Notes: generated by a model from the letters alone, not told the origin. A stretch of DNA of 10,656 nucleotides from DATLAN01 sp035527455 (GCA_035527455.1 DATLAN010000091.1:1-10656); one strand, 5' to 3'; shown: positions 1 through 7,195, counted from the first letter of the stretch. Translations and numbers: made by a program.

Positions 1-1959
1 GCCTACTGCTACGTGGTCACCTCGCCGGTCCTGTATCGCATGGATCCCGACGGCTCGAACCAGAAGCGGCTCTCGGCCAACTACCTGATGGACTTCACGC
101 CCTCGGTGCTCGACGACGGCCGGATCATCTACACCCGCTGGGAATACGTCGACCGGCCCGCCTGCCCCATCCAGAGCCTCTGGGCGATCAACCCCGACGG
201 CACCGGGCTGACCGGCTTCTACGGCAATCGGGTGATTTCGCCGGGCACGTTCATGGACGCGCAGCCGATCCCCGGCACCACGGGGGTCATCGCCACGGCC
301 ACCAACCACAACGGGTCCTGCCGCGGCGGCATCGTGGCGATCGATCCCTCGAAGGGCGCCAACGCGCCCGAAGCGATCCGCAACCTCACCCCCGAGATCG
401 ATATCTACGCCCATCGGCTCGGCGGCGGGCCGTGGGGCAACGGCATGCTCGACTGCCGCATCGGCGGGACCTACGAGAAACCGCTGGCCGTCGATGCGAA
501 CCGCTTCCTGGTCTCCAAGGGCGGCACCATCCAACTCCGCGACTTCGACGCCAACGCGATCTCGCTGGTCTTGCCGGACGGCGACATGGGCTACTACTGC
601 CCGATGCCGATCCGCCAGGTGAAGCGGCCGCCCGTGGTGATCGGCGCGCTGATGGACCGGATGGTCGTGCTGCCGGAAGACGGCAGCGTGTCGGGGGCGT
701 GGGCGACGGTCCTCGTGCAGGACGTCCACAGCGGCCTGGAGCCGCACGTCCAGCGCGGCGAAATCAAGCAGATCGCCGTCGTGCAGGAGATCGAGAAGAG
801 CACGCACACGCCGCAGAACAACCAGCGGCTCGACGGGCCCGGCATGCGGAACATCGCGGTCTTCGGGTTCCAGTTCCCGCTGGTCTCCTGCGGCGCGACG
901 TACGCCCCTAAGAAGGTCTGGGGGTTCGCCGACGTCGACGAGAACGGCGCCGCCGCGTTCAAGGTCCCCTCCGAGGTGCCGATCTACTTCCTGGCGCTCG
1001 ACGGCGAAGGCCGGGCGCTGCAACGGATGCGGTCGTTCACGCACATGATGCCCGGCGAGGTGCAGGGGTGCGTCGGATGTCATGCGGATCGGAACTCGGC
1101 CACGCCGCGCGGCTTCTCGCAACCCGGCATGAGAGGCACCGTCCAGGAGCTGCAGCCGCCCGATTGGGGCGTCAAGGGATTCAGCTACCAGGAGGTCGTC
1201 CAGGGCGTATTCGACCGCAACTGCACCGAGTGCCACAACGAGCGCGAACAGCCCGGCAACGTCGACCTGACCGGCGACATGACCGATTTCTTCAACGTCT
1301 CGTACGACGTGCTCTCTCGGACCGGAACGCAGGGCGAGTGGAACTGGATCCAGCACGGCAGCCCGTCGGGGCCCGAGTACGACCAGGTCCGCGGCATGAG
1401 CCCGTACGCCGAATGGATCTGGACGATCAACGGGGCGGGGCACAATGTGCTTCAGATCGCGCCGCGCCGCTGGGGCAGCCCGGCCAGCTTGCTCGCCGAG
1501 ATCATCCGCACGGGCCACCCCGACGAGCAGGGCAAGCCGCGCGTCGACGTGCCGGACGAAGACCGCCGGCGGGTGTATCTGTGGCTCGACCTGAATGTCC
1601 CGTACTACGGCACGTCGTCGTCGAACCACAAGGCCCACCTGGGCAGCCGTCGGATGATGCCGCTGGACCTCGACGCGACGCTCAGCGAAGTCGCCGCGCG
1701 GCGTTGCGCCGGTTGCCACCAGGGCGGCATCCCGCGGAAGTTCTACACCCGGGTGATGCAGCCCGAGAACAACAACTTCCTGCTGGCCCCGCTCTCGAAA
1801 GCGGCCGGCGGCACCGAGCGATGCGGCCAGCCGGTCTTCGCGTCGAAGGACGATCCCGACTACCGGAAGATCCTGGCGACCTTCGAGCCGATCCACGCCC
1901 TGCTGAAACAGCGCCCGCGAGCCGACATGCCCGATTTCGAGTGGATCTGCGATCCGTAG
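1..1959 (+). CDS. HzsA-related multiheme c-type cytochrome (5' end outside window)
   Basis: The reading frame is open from the first base, so the true start and probably a signal peptide lie upstream; 652 codons are visible. The N-terminal half has beta-propeller-like repeats of the PD40/TolB kind (YRMDPDGSNQKRLS near the start, then WAINPDGTGL about 45 residues on). The stretch ending in MRSFTHMMPGEVQGCVGCH matches the hydrazine synthase alpha middle domain (HZS_alpha) that runs into a cytochrome c region. Three heme c sites are visible: CVGCH at 1069-1083, CTECH at 1222-1236 and CAGCH at 1705-1719. Proteins like this are common in planctomycetes that do not perform anammox, so true hydrazine synthesis is unlikely; a periplasmic redox role is inferred. 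The last codon and the TAG stop lie inside an inverted-repeat arm, although the C-terminal RADMPDFEW segment looks complete. Confidence 0.85.
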   Translation, partial: AYCYVVTSPVLYRMDPDGSNQKRLSANYLMDFTPSVLDDGRIIYTRWEYVDRPACPIQSLWAINPDGTGLTGFYGNRVISPGTFMDAQPIPGTTGVIATATNHNGSCRGGIVAIDPSKGANAPEAIRNLTPEIDIYAHRLGGGPWGNGMLDCRIGGTYEKPLAVDANRFLVSKGGTIQLRDFDANAISLVLPDGDMGYYCPMPIRQVKRPPVVIGALMDRMVVLPEDGSVSGAWATVLVQDVHSGLEPHVQRGEIKQIAVVQEIEKSTHTPQNNQRLDGPGMRNIAVFGFQFPLVSCGATYAPKKVWGFADVDENGAAAFKVPSEVPIYFLALDGEGRALQRMRSFTHMMPGEVQGCVGCHADRNSATPRGFSQPGMRGTVQELQPPDWGVKGFSYQEVVQGVFDRNCTECHNEREQPGNVDLTGDMTDFFNVSYDVLSRTGTQGEWNWIQHGSPSGPEYDQVRGMSPYAEWIWTINGAGHNVLQIAPRRWGSPASLLAEIIRTGHPDEQGKPRVDVPDEDRRRVYLWLDLNVPYYGTSSSNHKAHLGSRRMMPLDLDATLSEVAARRCAGCHQGGIPRKFYTRVMQPENNNFLLAPLSKAAGGTERCGQPVFASKDDPDYRKILATFEPIHALLKQRPRADMPDFEWICDP

Positions 1960-2101
1960 GGTGGGCATTGCCCACCAACGATCCGAAATGCCGGACTGCC
2001 GACGTTGCGTCGTTCCCGCCGACGGGGATTTCTTCACGATGGTGACGTATTGGAAACTTCTCGCCCTTCAGGAAGTTGGTGGGCAATGCCCACCCTACGG
2101 A
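1953..2101. repeat. REPIN-like element with 27-bp perfect inverted termini
   Basis: Bases 1953-1979 are the exact reverse complement of 2075-2101, with about 95 bp between them. Each arm also holds its own hairpin, GGTGGGC-ATT-GCCCACC, so the whole is a doublet of palindromic units facing each other, the layout called REPIN. The arm core GTAGGGTGGGCATTGCCCAC is of a type I recall as dispersed in planctomycete and cyanobacterial genomes; that is memory, not a search. The element lies between two convergent genes, and both TAG stops (1957-1959 plus, 2095-2097 minus) are part of the arms. It could act as a bidirectional 3'-end structure, but no T-tract follows. Confidence 0.85.
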
Positions 2102-3702
2102 CTCAGTTCAATCCTGAATACCCAGGCATGATCACAGGGTAAAGGATCAGGCAGCTCTTCAATCACCAAATTGCCGCCATCCTGGTGCCAGGACAGGTCC
2201 TTGCTGCTGCCCAGCATCCGGATCACAGAACCCGGTTCAGGGGTTACCCCCGGGACTACTTCTGGTAAGCCGGGCTTTTCCAGATCTATCGCATACAGGG
2301 AATCCCCTTTCACGGTGAACCTCAGGTTTCCTGCCATACACGGGGAATGCCAATCCGCACCATGCAGCGCTGTCTTGTTTATCTTCATCCAATCACCAAG
2401 CTGATTCAGTATCTCTACCTGGGATTCCGGCAAGGTCCCGTCGGCCCTGGGGGCAACCCCCACGAGCGTGACTCCGTTCTTGCTGGTCACATCAACGATC
2501 CCATCTACCAGCGTATTGACACTGTCATGAATCTCAACAGGTGACTTATCTTCCAGATCATCTATATAGGCCCAGTTGAATCCTGGAATTGGCGTACTCG
2601 TCTGCCATTTGTGCGGATTCACCCGATCCAGCGTACTCTTGGGGAAATGACTCTCGATGTTCTGTATGGAACAAGTAATGGGTATCACCCGGCTGGTCAT
2701 AACTTCTCTGCCCCAGATCTCCGAAGGCACATACGGGTTATTGCGATCGTATCCGCGCGACACCGCAACTTCCTTGCCCCGGATCCTGGCAGCATTGAAA
2801 TAATAAGCCAGCATTTTTTTCAGGCGCTCGTCGCCCAGCCTTACGCATGTGCCACCGTCAATCTGAAGCTGATCCGGCTGGTACTTGTCGATGACTTCGA
2901 TAATCTTGTTGTATCCGTTTTCTATGTAAGTCTCAGGAATAATATCGCTTAAATACGATCCCGGATCCTTAATCTGATTTCCGTTCAACCATAATCCGAT
3001 CTCTTTATCCGCCGGTTTGTGCACCGGACCGTAGAGGTCCGAGTATTCGGGATTGTTCACGCCCACTCCCTCGGGGCATAAGGTCCTGCCCGCGTCATAC
3101 CATTGCCATCGGAGATGATGAAATGTGGTAACGACTTTCATTTCCTGTTTCCTGAGTGCCCGGGCCATTTCTCCGACAACATCCCTGCGGGGACCCATAT
3201 TCTTGGCATTGAACTTACTGTACTTCGTGTCCCACATTGAAAAACCATCGTGGTGCTCCCCGATAGAACCGGCAAAATCGGCGCCCGCATTCTTGAATAA
3301 CTTCGCCCAGCGGTCAGGATCCCACTTTTCACCCCTGAACATCGGGATGAAGTCATGGTACCCGAACTCTTTCGGGTCACCATAGGTCTTGCAGTGATGC
3401 TCGTACAATTTGTGCCCTGGCGTGTACATGGCCTGCATATACCTCGTTTCCTTGCCTGGAACCGAGTAGATCCCCCAGTGAAAATAGATTCCAAATACGG
3501 CGTTCTCATACCAAGCAGGAGCAGTACCATGTCGTGCAAGCGATTCCCACGTCGGTTCATAAACCATGGATCCGGGCATGTTGCCATCAGTATTCCGGCC
3601 GAACGAGATTGTCGACATGAGAGCAAGAAAGACAATTCCGGCCTTGAGTAAGAAACACTTCTTCAACGTGAAAGCATGGCGTGGCTGGAACCTGGTTGAC
3701 AT
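2095..3702 (-). CDS. Secreted GH29 family alpha-L-fucosidase
   Basis: This 535-residue protein is predicted to release alpha-linked L-fucose from glycans or fucoidan-type polysaccharides. The chosen ATG has AGGAG nine bases upstream. Residues about 10-35 form a signal peptide (KKCFLLKAGIVFLALMSTIS), so the protein is exported. GH29 landmarks appear in order: FGIYFHWGIYSVPG with His75; WDPDRWAKLFKNAGADF; EHHDGFSMWDTKYSKFNA with His150-His151; GPRRDVVGE; and YQPDQLQIDGG with Asp282 at the nucleophile position of the family. The usual Trp two residues before that Asp is Gln here. The C-terminal region after about residue 440 looks like the beta-sandwich that ends many GH29 enzymes, closing in AWVFRIELSP. 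The length is normal for the family. The final Pro codon and TAG come from the inverted-repeat arm. GC is visibly lower than in the flanking genes, suggesting transfer. Exact substrate cannot be read from sequence. Confidence 0.93.
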   Translation of the reverse strand: MSTRFQPRHAFTLKKCFLLKAGIVFLALMSTISFGRNTDGNMPGSMVYEPTWESLARHGTAPAWYENAVFGIYFHWGIYSVPGKETRYMQAMYTPGHKLYEHHCKTYGDPKEFGYHDFIPMFRGEKWDPDRWAKLFKNAGADFAGSIGEHHDGFSMWDTKYSKFNAKNMGPRRDVVGEMARALRKQEMKVVTTFHHLRWQWYDAGRTLCPEGVGVNNPEYSDLYGPVHKPADKEIGLWLNGNQIKDPGSYLSDIIPETYIENGYNKIIEVIDKYQPDQLQIDGGTCVRLGDERLKKMLAYYFNAARIRGKEVAVSRGYDRNNPYVPSEIWGREVMTSRVIPITCSIQNIESHFPKSTLDRVNPHKWQTSTPIPGFNWAYIDDLEDKSPVEIHDSVNTLVDGIVDVTSKNGVTLVGVAPRADGTLPESQVEILNQLGDWMKINKTALHGADWHSPCMAGNLRFTVKGDSLYAIDLEKPGLPEVVPGVTPEPGSVIRMLGSSKDLSWHQDGGNLVIEELPDPLPCDHAWVFRIELSP

Positions 3703-4129
3703 GATTCGGCTCTCCTGGAAAGTGTGTTAGGTCCAATTTTTGGGAAACTTCGGCTTTCGGCAGGTGGCACCGTCGATCTTGCGGAAGCGATCATACCATG
3801 CCGTTCGACTCATTCGCAAGATCGGCCGTGTTGCCGGGCAACAAGAAGGACCGCGAAACGGTGAAAGGACGAAAAGGCGAAAGAGATGCGGGGGACGCCG
3901 CCAATTCCGCGAATGGGCCGAACAGCATGGCATCGCCGGATGCCAAGGCTTGCCGGTCGGTTCCAGTTTGGAATGGGAAACCAAGGTCGGATCTCATTCA
4001 TTCCCCGTCATGGCGGCCTTCCAGGCGCGGCGGGAACTGAGCCCCGACGCCATTTGTCCAGTATGTGAATATCGGGTCGTGTCCGCCGAATCCCTCGAAT
4101 CCCTCAGATAGGAATCCGGCACATTCCTG
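3703..4129. other. Intergenic gap with one repeat copy
   Basis: This 427-bp gap separates the start of the fucosidase gene from the 3' end of the nuclease-domain gene. It contains copy A of the 72-bp dispersed repeat (3763-3834), then an A/G-rich stretch (about 3845-3890) that loosely resembles what follows copy B. Several overlapping short frames cross it on both strands, but none has a credible ribosome binding site or recognisable family. The fucosidase promoter should lie at its left edge; I see no convincing -35/-10 pair. Confidence 0.6.
3763..3834 (+). repeat. 72-bp dispersed repeat, copy A
   Basis: Aligns without gaps to 6823-6894 with 8 mismatches by hand count (about 89% identity), in the same orientation. 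It holds a 10-bp perfect inverted repeat, CGATCTTGCG and CGCAAGATCG (about 3773-3782 and 3816-3825), with a loop of some 33 bases, so the unit can fold as a stem-loop. Similarity seems to continue weakly to the right into an A/G-rich tail. Confidence 0.8.
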
Positions 4130-5821
4130 CTACACGAGTTCATTAATGACAGCACCAATGGTCTGAACGATCAGTGAAAGCTCACAGCGAAAGAACTCTC
4201 GGCGCGGATTTATTCTGAAGGCGGCTAGTCGCTGGTGGATTCTCTGTTCAACCAATGCGCAGTCACCAACTTCCCAATTGGCCAGCACACCAAATGGCAG
4301 CGGAACCCCAGTGGCTGAACTCAGTTCCGCAGCGCGCACGTCCGCACTTCTCCTGGTCAATCCGACCTTGTATACGTTGACGTCATGAGCTGCTGACCTC
4401 TGGATGTATACTACTCCGGGGTCCGGCCCGTCCAAATCTCGTTTGTTCCGCAGCAACATAAAAGATTGTGGACTTCGTGCGGACCACGATTCATGCCGCG
4501 AAACCCATGTGCGCCCCACAACGAGATCGCCGTTCTTGTCTTCACCGAGTTCTTGGGGGCCAATTGCTTTCCAATAGCCATCGCACTTGAACTGCATCTC
4601 GGGTGGTGTGATCTTCCTTTCAGAAACTTCGTCGCGTCCGAACGCTACACCCAAACATCGGATAGAGCGACGGGATACACATTGCGATTCACCCAGCTCT
4701 TCGATCGTCTGCCGAACTCTCTTGTCTTCCCGCATCGCGTGCAACTGCGTTGACACTTCGAACTCCTGAACGCTATCGGGCTGAACCGCGAAGAAAGCCG
4801 GCAGATAGATCATCGCTGCGAGAGCTGAGAACAAGTCATCGTATCTTTCCAAACCATCGATTGCTGCTTGGCGATAGGCTTCCACGTCCGCCGGTGGCAA
4901 GTCTCTGAAGACCGAAGCGTCGTCGGTGAGAACCGAAAACAAAGGGCCATCGTCGAGCAGAACGTATCTGACATCGTGCTTTCCGTTCCTCAAATCAAAC
5001 CGAGTGAGCACTATCACCTTTGCGAAGCCTCCGTATCCGTCAAGATACCGGTCCTGAACCGTCAACTCGGGGGCCGGGGCAAAACCTTCTCGACCAGGCG
5101 CCGGAGTCATCGGCTGTGAGTCCAAGACATCTCTATCCGAATGTAGCGGTGGATTTTCGCCCGCGAGCAACAAACAGGAAAGCTCCCAATCATGTCTGAC
5201 GAAAGACACTCCAGCGAACACCTGCTGTGAGTCACCGCAAATCCGAAGAGCACCTGGATCGCTTACGATCTCGTATGAATAGATTGTGCCCTCTGTCAAG
5301 ATGTCTTGTAGACTTCGTGGCTCCTTCGGCATGTCGCCACTGTCATACCAACGGAAGTAATCATTGATGGATATGAGATGCTCTACCTCGTCGCGTAGAT
5401 CGAACAACATGTACTCACGGTTGAAGCGCATGAACGATTGGACGACGTTGAACGATAATGGGAAGGACTCCGGTCCGTGTTTGTTTAAGCGATTCAAATA
5501 CTCCCAGAAGTACCAACGCAAGAGTTCCGATAGCGGAAAACCGGAACCGCCCTTTACTCGGGAGGTCACGAAATGTGGAAGTCGTCTCTCAAGTTCCTTT
5601 AACTTCAGTTGGAACGCAACGTCCATATCCATGAGTCTTTGGAGCCGAGTAGCCTCAGGTGTCCCAAGGGGCGGAACTCGGAAGACCAATTCGGGCATCC
5701 GTGTGTAAAATGGAGACTGGGTCCGTACTAACTTTGCGCGTGGAAGAAGAATTCTCGGCCTAACAATCCGCTTCTGATGTTCCTGCCTCTTTGTGCGTCT
5801 CCTTTTTCTTCTTCTTGCCAT
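4130..5821 (-). CDS. Protein with C-terminal T5orf172 (GIY-YIG) nuclease domain
   Basis: This 563-residue protein is probably a GIY-YIG superfamily endonuclease of the T5orf172 type, a domain found mainly in phage and mobile-element proteins. The start is ATG at 5821, preceded by GAGGG and opening with the very basic MARRRKRRRTKRQ; an ATG 34 codons upstream gives a less convincing N-terminus. Residues about 469-549 hold the domain: VVYIQ and YKVGLT for the GIY/YIG strands, then RAAELSSATGVPLPF, a conserved-looking Glu in ALVEQRIHQRL, and INPRREFFR. A middle segment, FKCDGYWKAIGPQELGEDKN followed by GRTWV, recalls a Gly-Trp motif of uncharacterised accessory proteins. The rest of the N-terminal region I do not recognise; no membrane segment is obvious. 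It lies 147 bp after the toxin gene on the same strand and is AT-richer than the flanks, as expected for acquired DNA. Role in defence, mobility or repair is undecided. Confidence 0.8.
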   Translation of the reverse strand: MARRRKRRRTKRQEHQKRIVRPRILLPRAKLVRTQSPFYTRMPELVFRVPPLGTPEATRLQRLMDMDVAFQLKLKELERRLPHFVTSRVKGGSGFPLSELLRWYFWEYLNRLNKHGPESFPLSFNVVQSFMRFNREYMLFDLRDEVEHLISINDYFRWYDSGDMPKEPRSLQDILTEGTIYSYEIVSDPGALRICGDSQQVFAGVSFVRHDWELSCLLLAGENPPLHSDRDVLDSQPMTPAPGREGFAPAPELTVQDRYLDGYGGFAKVIVLTRFDLRNGKHDVRYVLLDDGPLFSVLTDDASVFRDLPPADVEAYRQAAIDGLERYDDLFSALAAMIYLPAFFAVQPDSVQEFEVSTQLHAMREDKRVRQTIEELGESQCVSRRSIRCLGVAFGRDEVSERKITPPEMQFKCDGYWKAIGPQELGEDKNGDLVVGRTWVSRHESWSARSPQSFMLLRNKRDLDGPDPGVVYIQRSAAHDVNVYKVGLTRRSADVRAAELSSATGVPLPFGVLANWEVGDCALVEQRIHQRLAAFRINPRREFFRCELSLIVQTIGAVINELV

Positions 5822-5968
5822 GCCACCACCCTCATCGGTCGTTGAGTGTATCGACGGGCAATATCGTAGCGTCAGATCTTGGGAGACGACGAACGGAGCG
5901 GACAGGTCCGATATTCGCAACATGGGGAACTTCGCACAGCCATCGGCCTCCCGGCAATTCTGCGGATA

Positions 5969-6256
5969 CTACAGGTGATCTTCGCGTTGCCTCGCTCCAT
6001 GGAGTACGCGATATACTTCAATGCCCTCTGGAGTCGGACTATAGTAAATCACGTAGTTGCCCACCGCGGTAGCCCGCAATCCGGGACGATACTGTTCCAT
6101 CGGTTCACCCATCGTTGGCTCAGCCAATAGGACCCGCAACCTCTGGTCGATGCGGCGGATCATCCGATCGGCCGCATCCGGATTGTCTCGGGCGATGTAG
6201 GTCCAGATTTCTGCCAGATCGAGTTCCGCCCGCGATGTCCGGACGATCTTGGCCAT
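5969..6256 (-). CDS. Type II toxin, ParE/RelE family
   Basis: This 95-residue protein has the full ParE/RelE toxin fold: MAKIVRTSRAELDLAEIWTY at the N-terminus, the helix pair DNPDAADRMIRRIDQRLRVL, then GEPMEQYRPGLRATAVGNYV, IYYSPTPEGIEVYRVLHGAR and a short charged end. The Arg-containing YRPGLRA and the VYRVLHGAR strand are the usual conserved parts. ParE members poison gyrase and RelE members cleave mRNA at the ribosome; the sequence does not settle which applies, though the E-IWTYIA opening leans to ParE. The ATG at 6256 shares one base with the antitoxin stop (TGATG), which indicates translational coupling. The frame continues 43 codons upstream, but that part is antitoxin DNA in another frame. 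Confidence 0.9.
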   Translation of the reverse strand: MAKIVRTSRAELDLAEIWTYIARDNPDAADRMIRRIDQRLRVLLAEPTMGEPMEQYRPGLRATAVGNYVIYYSPTPEGIEVYRVLHGARQREDHL

Positions 6257-6525
6257 CACGGGGCCTCGGTGGTTCGTCCGGCGTGTTGCTCGTGCATCTT
6301 GGCCAGGAACATTTCGAGATCCCACTCGGCGAGCTGGCCGCGATCGGCCTCGGCGAATCCGACCTGCAACTGCTGGCGAAGCCACTGGTCGTAGAGTTCT
6401 TTCGCCCGGCTCTCTTCAATCAGGAAGTAGACCTTCTCCGTTTGGTCGTCCTCGACGCGCGTAAAACCGCCGGGCTGGAAACGGACGGCCTGGCGCTGTT
6501 CGTCGGTCAGTTTGGGCGTGCTCAT
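6256..6525 (-). CDS. Antitoxin partner of the ParE/RelE toxin
   Basis: This 89-residue protein sits directly before the toxin, overlapping by one base, and is inferred to be its antitoxin. The ATG at 6525 has a strong Shine-Dalgarno, CGGAGGT, five bases upstream, which decides the start. The N-terminal part (KLTDEQRQAVRFQPGGFTRV, then EKVYFLIEESRAKEL) resembles Phd/YefM-like antitoxins, where a strand-rich DNA-binding segment refers to a residue carried by a protein. The C-terminal GFAEADRGQLAEWDLEMFL resembles the toxin-binding tail of many antitoxins. No exact family is claimed. It probably represses its own promoter, as antitoxins of this class do. Confidence 0.8.
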   Translation of the reverse strand: MSTPKLTDEQRQAVRFQPGGFTRVEDDQTEKVYFLIEESRAKELYDQWLRQQLQVGFAEADRGQLAEWDLEMFLAKMHEQHAGRTTEAP

Positions 6526-6580
6526 ATTCAACCTCCGGCGATCGTGGACCGGGATCAACCTCACCACCAGACGGATTATA
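6519..6580 (-). promoter_or_regulatory. Candidate promoter and ribosome binding site of the toxin-antitoxin operon
   Basis: On the minus strand a perfect TATAAT (6575-6580) lies about 50 bases before the antitoxin ATG, in otherwise GC-rich DNA, and GGAGGT precedes that ATG at normal spacing. No good -35 hexamer is found about 17 bases further upstream, so either the promoter is weak or regulated, or the box is accidental. Confidence 0.45.
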
Positions 6581-6641
6581 CCGCGCCGTCGCATCCGGGG
6601 CTACCGGGGGGTACCCAGGCTCGGTGGCGAGTTGCCGTCGG

Positions 6642-6787
6642 GTGTGGCACGGCTTGCAGAACACCCCATCGGGCATGCCGTCAACGGAAAAACACGGCTT
6701 GCCGGAAAGCGTGGAGAACTGGAAAGCCTGCAAGCAGTGCGGAAGCCCCGCGGACATCCACCTCTTCCCCGGCAAGCCGTGCCACAC
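6642..6787. repeat. 146-bp unit bounded by 16-bp perfect inverted repeats
   Basis: GTGTGGCACGGCTTGC at 6642-6657 is repeated as its exact reverse complement at 6772-6787. The match ends abruptly on both sides of each arm. The spacing and size are similar to the 149-bp element at 1953-2101, but the sequence is different. Between the arms is the small open frame described at 6675-6797. Confidence 0.7.
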
Positions 6788-6797
6788 GCAACCGTGA
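6675..6797 (+). CDS. Possible 40-residue Cys-containing small protein
   Basis: A short frame on the plus strand would encode a 40-residue peptide whose centre reads ENWKACKQCGSPADIHLFPG followed by KPCH, giving a CxxC pair and a later Cys-His pair that could form a small zinc knuckle. The frame is open further upstream without another clear start, and no Shine-Dalgarno stands before the ATG. Its 3' end lies in the right arm of the 16-bp inverted repeat. It may be a small gene, a fragment of one, or chance; the clustering of Cys is the only positive sign. Confidence 0.2.
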   Translation: MPSTEKHGLPESVENWKACKQCGSPADIHLFPGKPCHTQP

Positions 6798-6822
6798 TCC
6801 GCGGGCGGCCCAAAACGGGGCG

Positions 6823-6894
6823 GGTGGCAGCGTCGATCTTGCGCGAGAGATCATACGATGCCGTTCGACGGATTCGCAAGATCGGCCGTGTAGC
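6823..6894 (+). repeat. 72-bp dispersed repeat, copy B
   Basis: Same orientation as copy A at 3763-3834, about 89% identical by hand count, with the same 10-bp stem CGATCTTGCG / CGCAAGATCG kept exactly while most differences fall in the loop and at the foot of the stem. The two copies are 3060 bp apart and enclose the nuclease-domain gene and the toxin-antitoxin pair. Confidence 0.8.
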
Positions 6895-7016
6895 CTCCCG
6901 CAAGACAACGGGAAGAGGATCACGAAAACGCGAAAATGGGAGACGAAGATCAGGAAGTCGGTTCGTCCGTCTTGGCTTGTCTTTCGGCTTGAAATTGGGC
7001 CGCCGCGTGGTGTATA

Positions 7017-7111
7017 CGTGGGGCACGTTTCCAACGTGCCAAGATGGAGGTACTTGGCAGGTCGGGAGATTGAATCTGGTCAATTCAGGCACGTTGGAAA
7101 CGTGCCCCACG
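7017..7111. repeat. 95-bp REPIN-like element with 24-bp inverted arms
   Basis: 7017-7040 and 7088-7111 are exact reverse complements. Each arm carries its own palindrome, GGCACGTT-TCC-AACGTGCC. The arrangement is therefore two facing hairpin units with a 47-base spacer, the same architecture as the element at 1953-2101 but a different sequence family. Reading across it gives the peptide echo GHVSNVP / WHVGNVPH, which explains the spurious open frame on the minus strand here. Confidence 0.85.
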
Positions 7112-7132
7112 ACTTTTTCAGCAGTCTCCAGA

Positions 7133-7195
7133 GGGAGAGGGGACCGGTTTGCAGGTCGCGCTCACCCTAACCCTCTCCCAGTGGGAGAGGGGACC
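7133..7195. repeat. GAGAGGG-type repeat with hairpin
   Basis: GGGAGAGGGGACC occurs twice in direct orientation (7133-7145 and 7183-7195). The second copy pairs with CCCTCTCCC at 7171-7179 to form a 9-bp stem with loop AGT. CTCACCCTAACCCTCTCCC is a widespread bacterial intergenic repeat motif. No T-tract follows, so a terminator role is not supported. Confidence 0.6.

Noticed and set aside
1..1959. Genuine hydrazine synthase of an anammox organism
   Set aside because: Only the general HzsA-related layout is seen, with no HzsB/HzsC genes beside it. Related proteins are widespread in non-anammox planctomycetes.
1068..2045. 325-residue plus-strand frame overlapping the cytochrome gene
   Set aside because: It is a shifted frame of the heme protein gene, rich in Arg/Ala/Pro, with no family resemblance; the CxxCH-containing frame is clearly the coding one.
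3740..4111. 123-residue plus-strand frame between the fucosidase and nuclease-domain genes
   Set aside because: Its first part is repeat copy A. The rest shows one CPVC but no further motif and no ribosome binding site.
4130..5821. Assignment of the nuclease-domain protein to the SNIPE defence family
   Set aside because: SNIPE has an N-terminal membrane region and DUF4041; neither is visible here, and only the general GIY-YIG relationship is shared.
6601..7110. 169-residue minus-strand frame in the repeat-rich gap
   Set aside because: Most of its length is translation of the REPIN-like arms and the 72-bp repeat, and it has no ribosome binding site.
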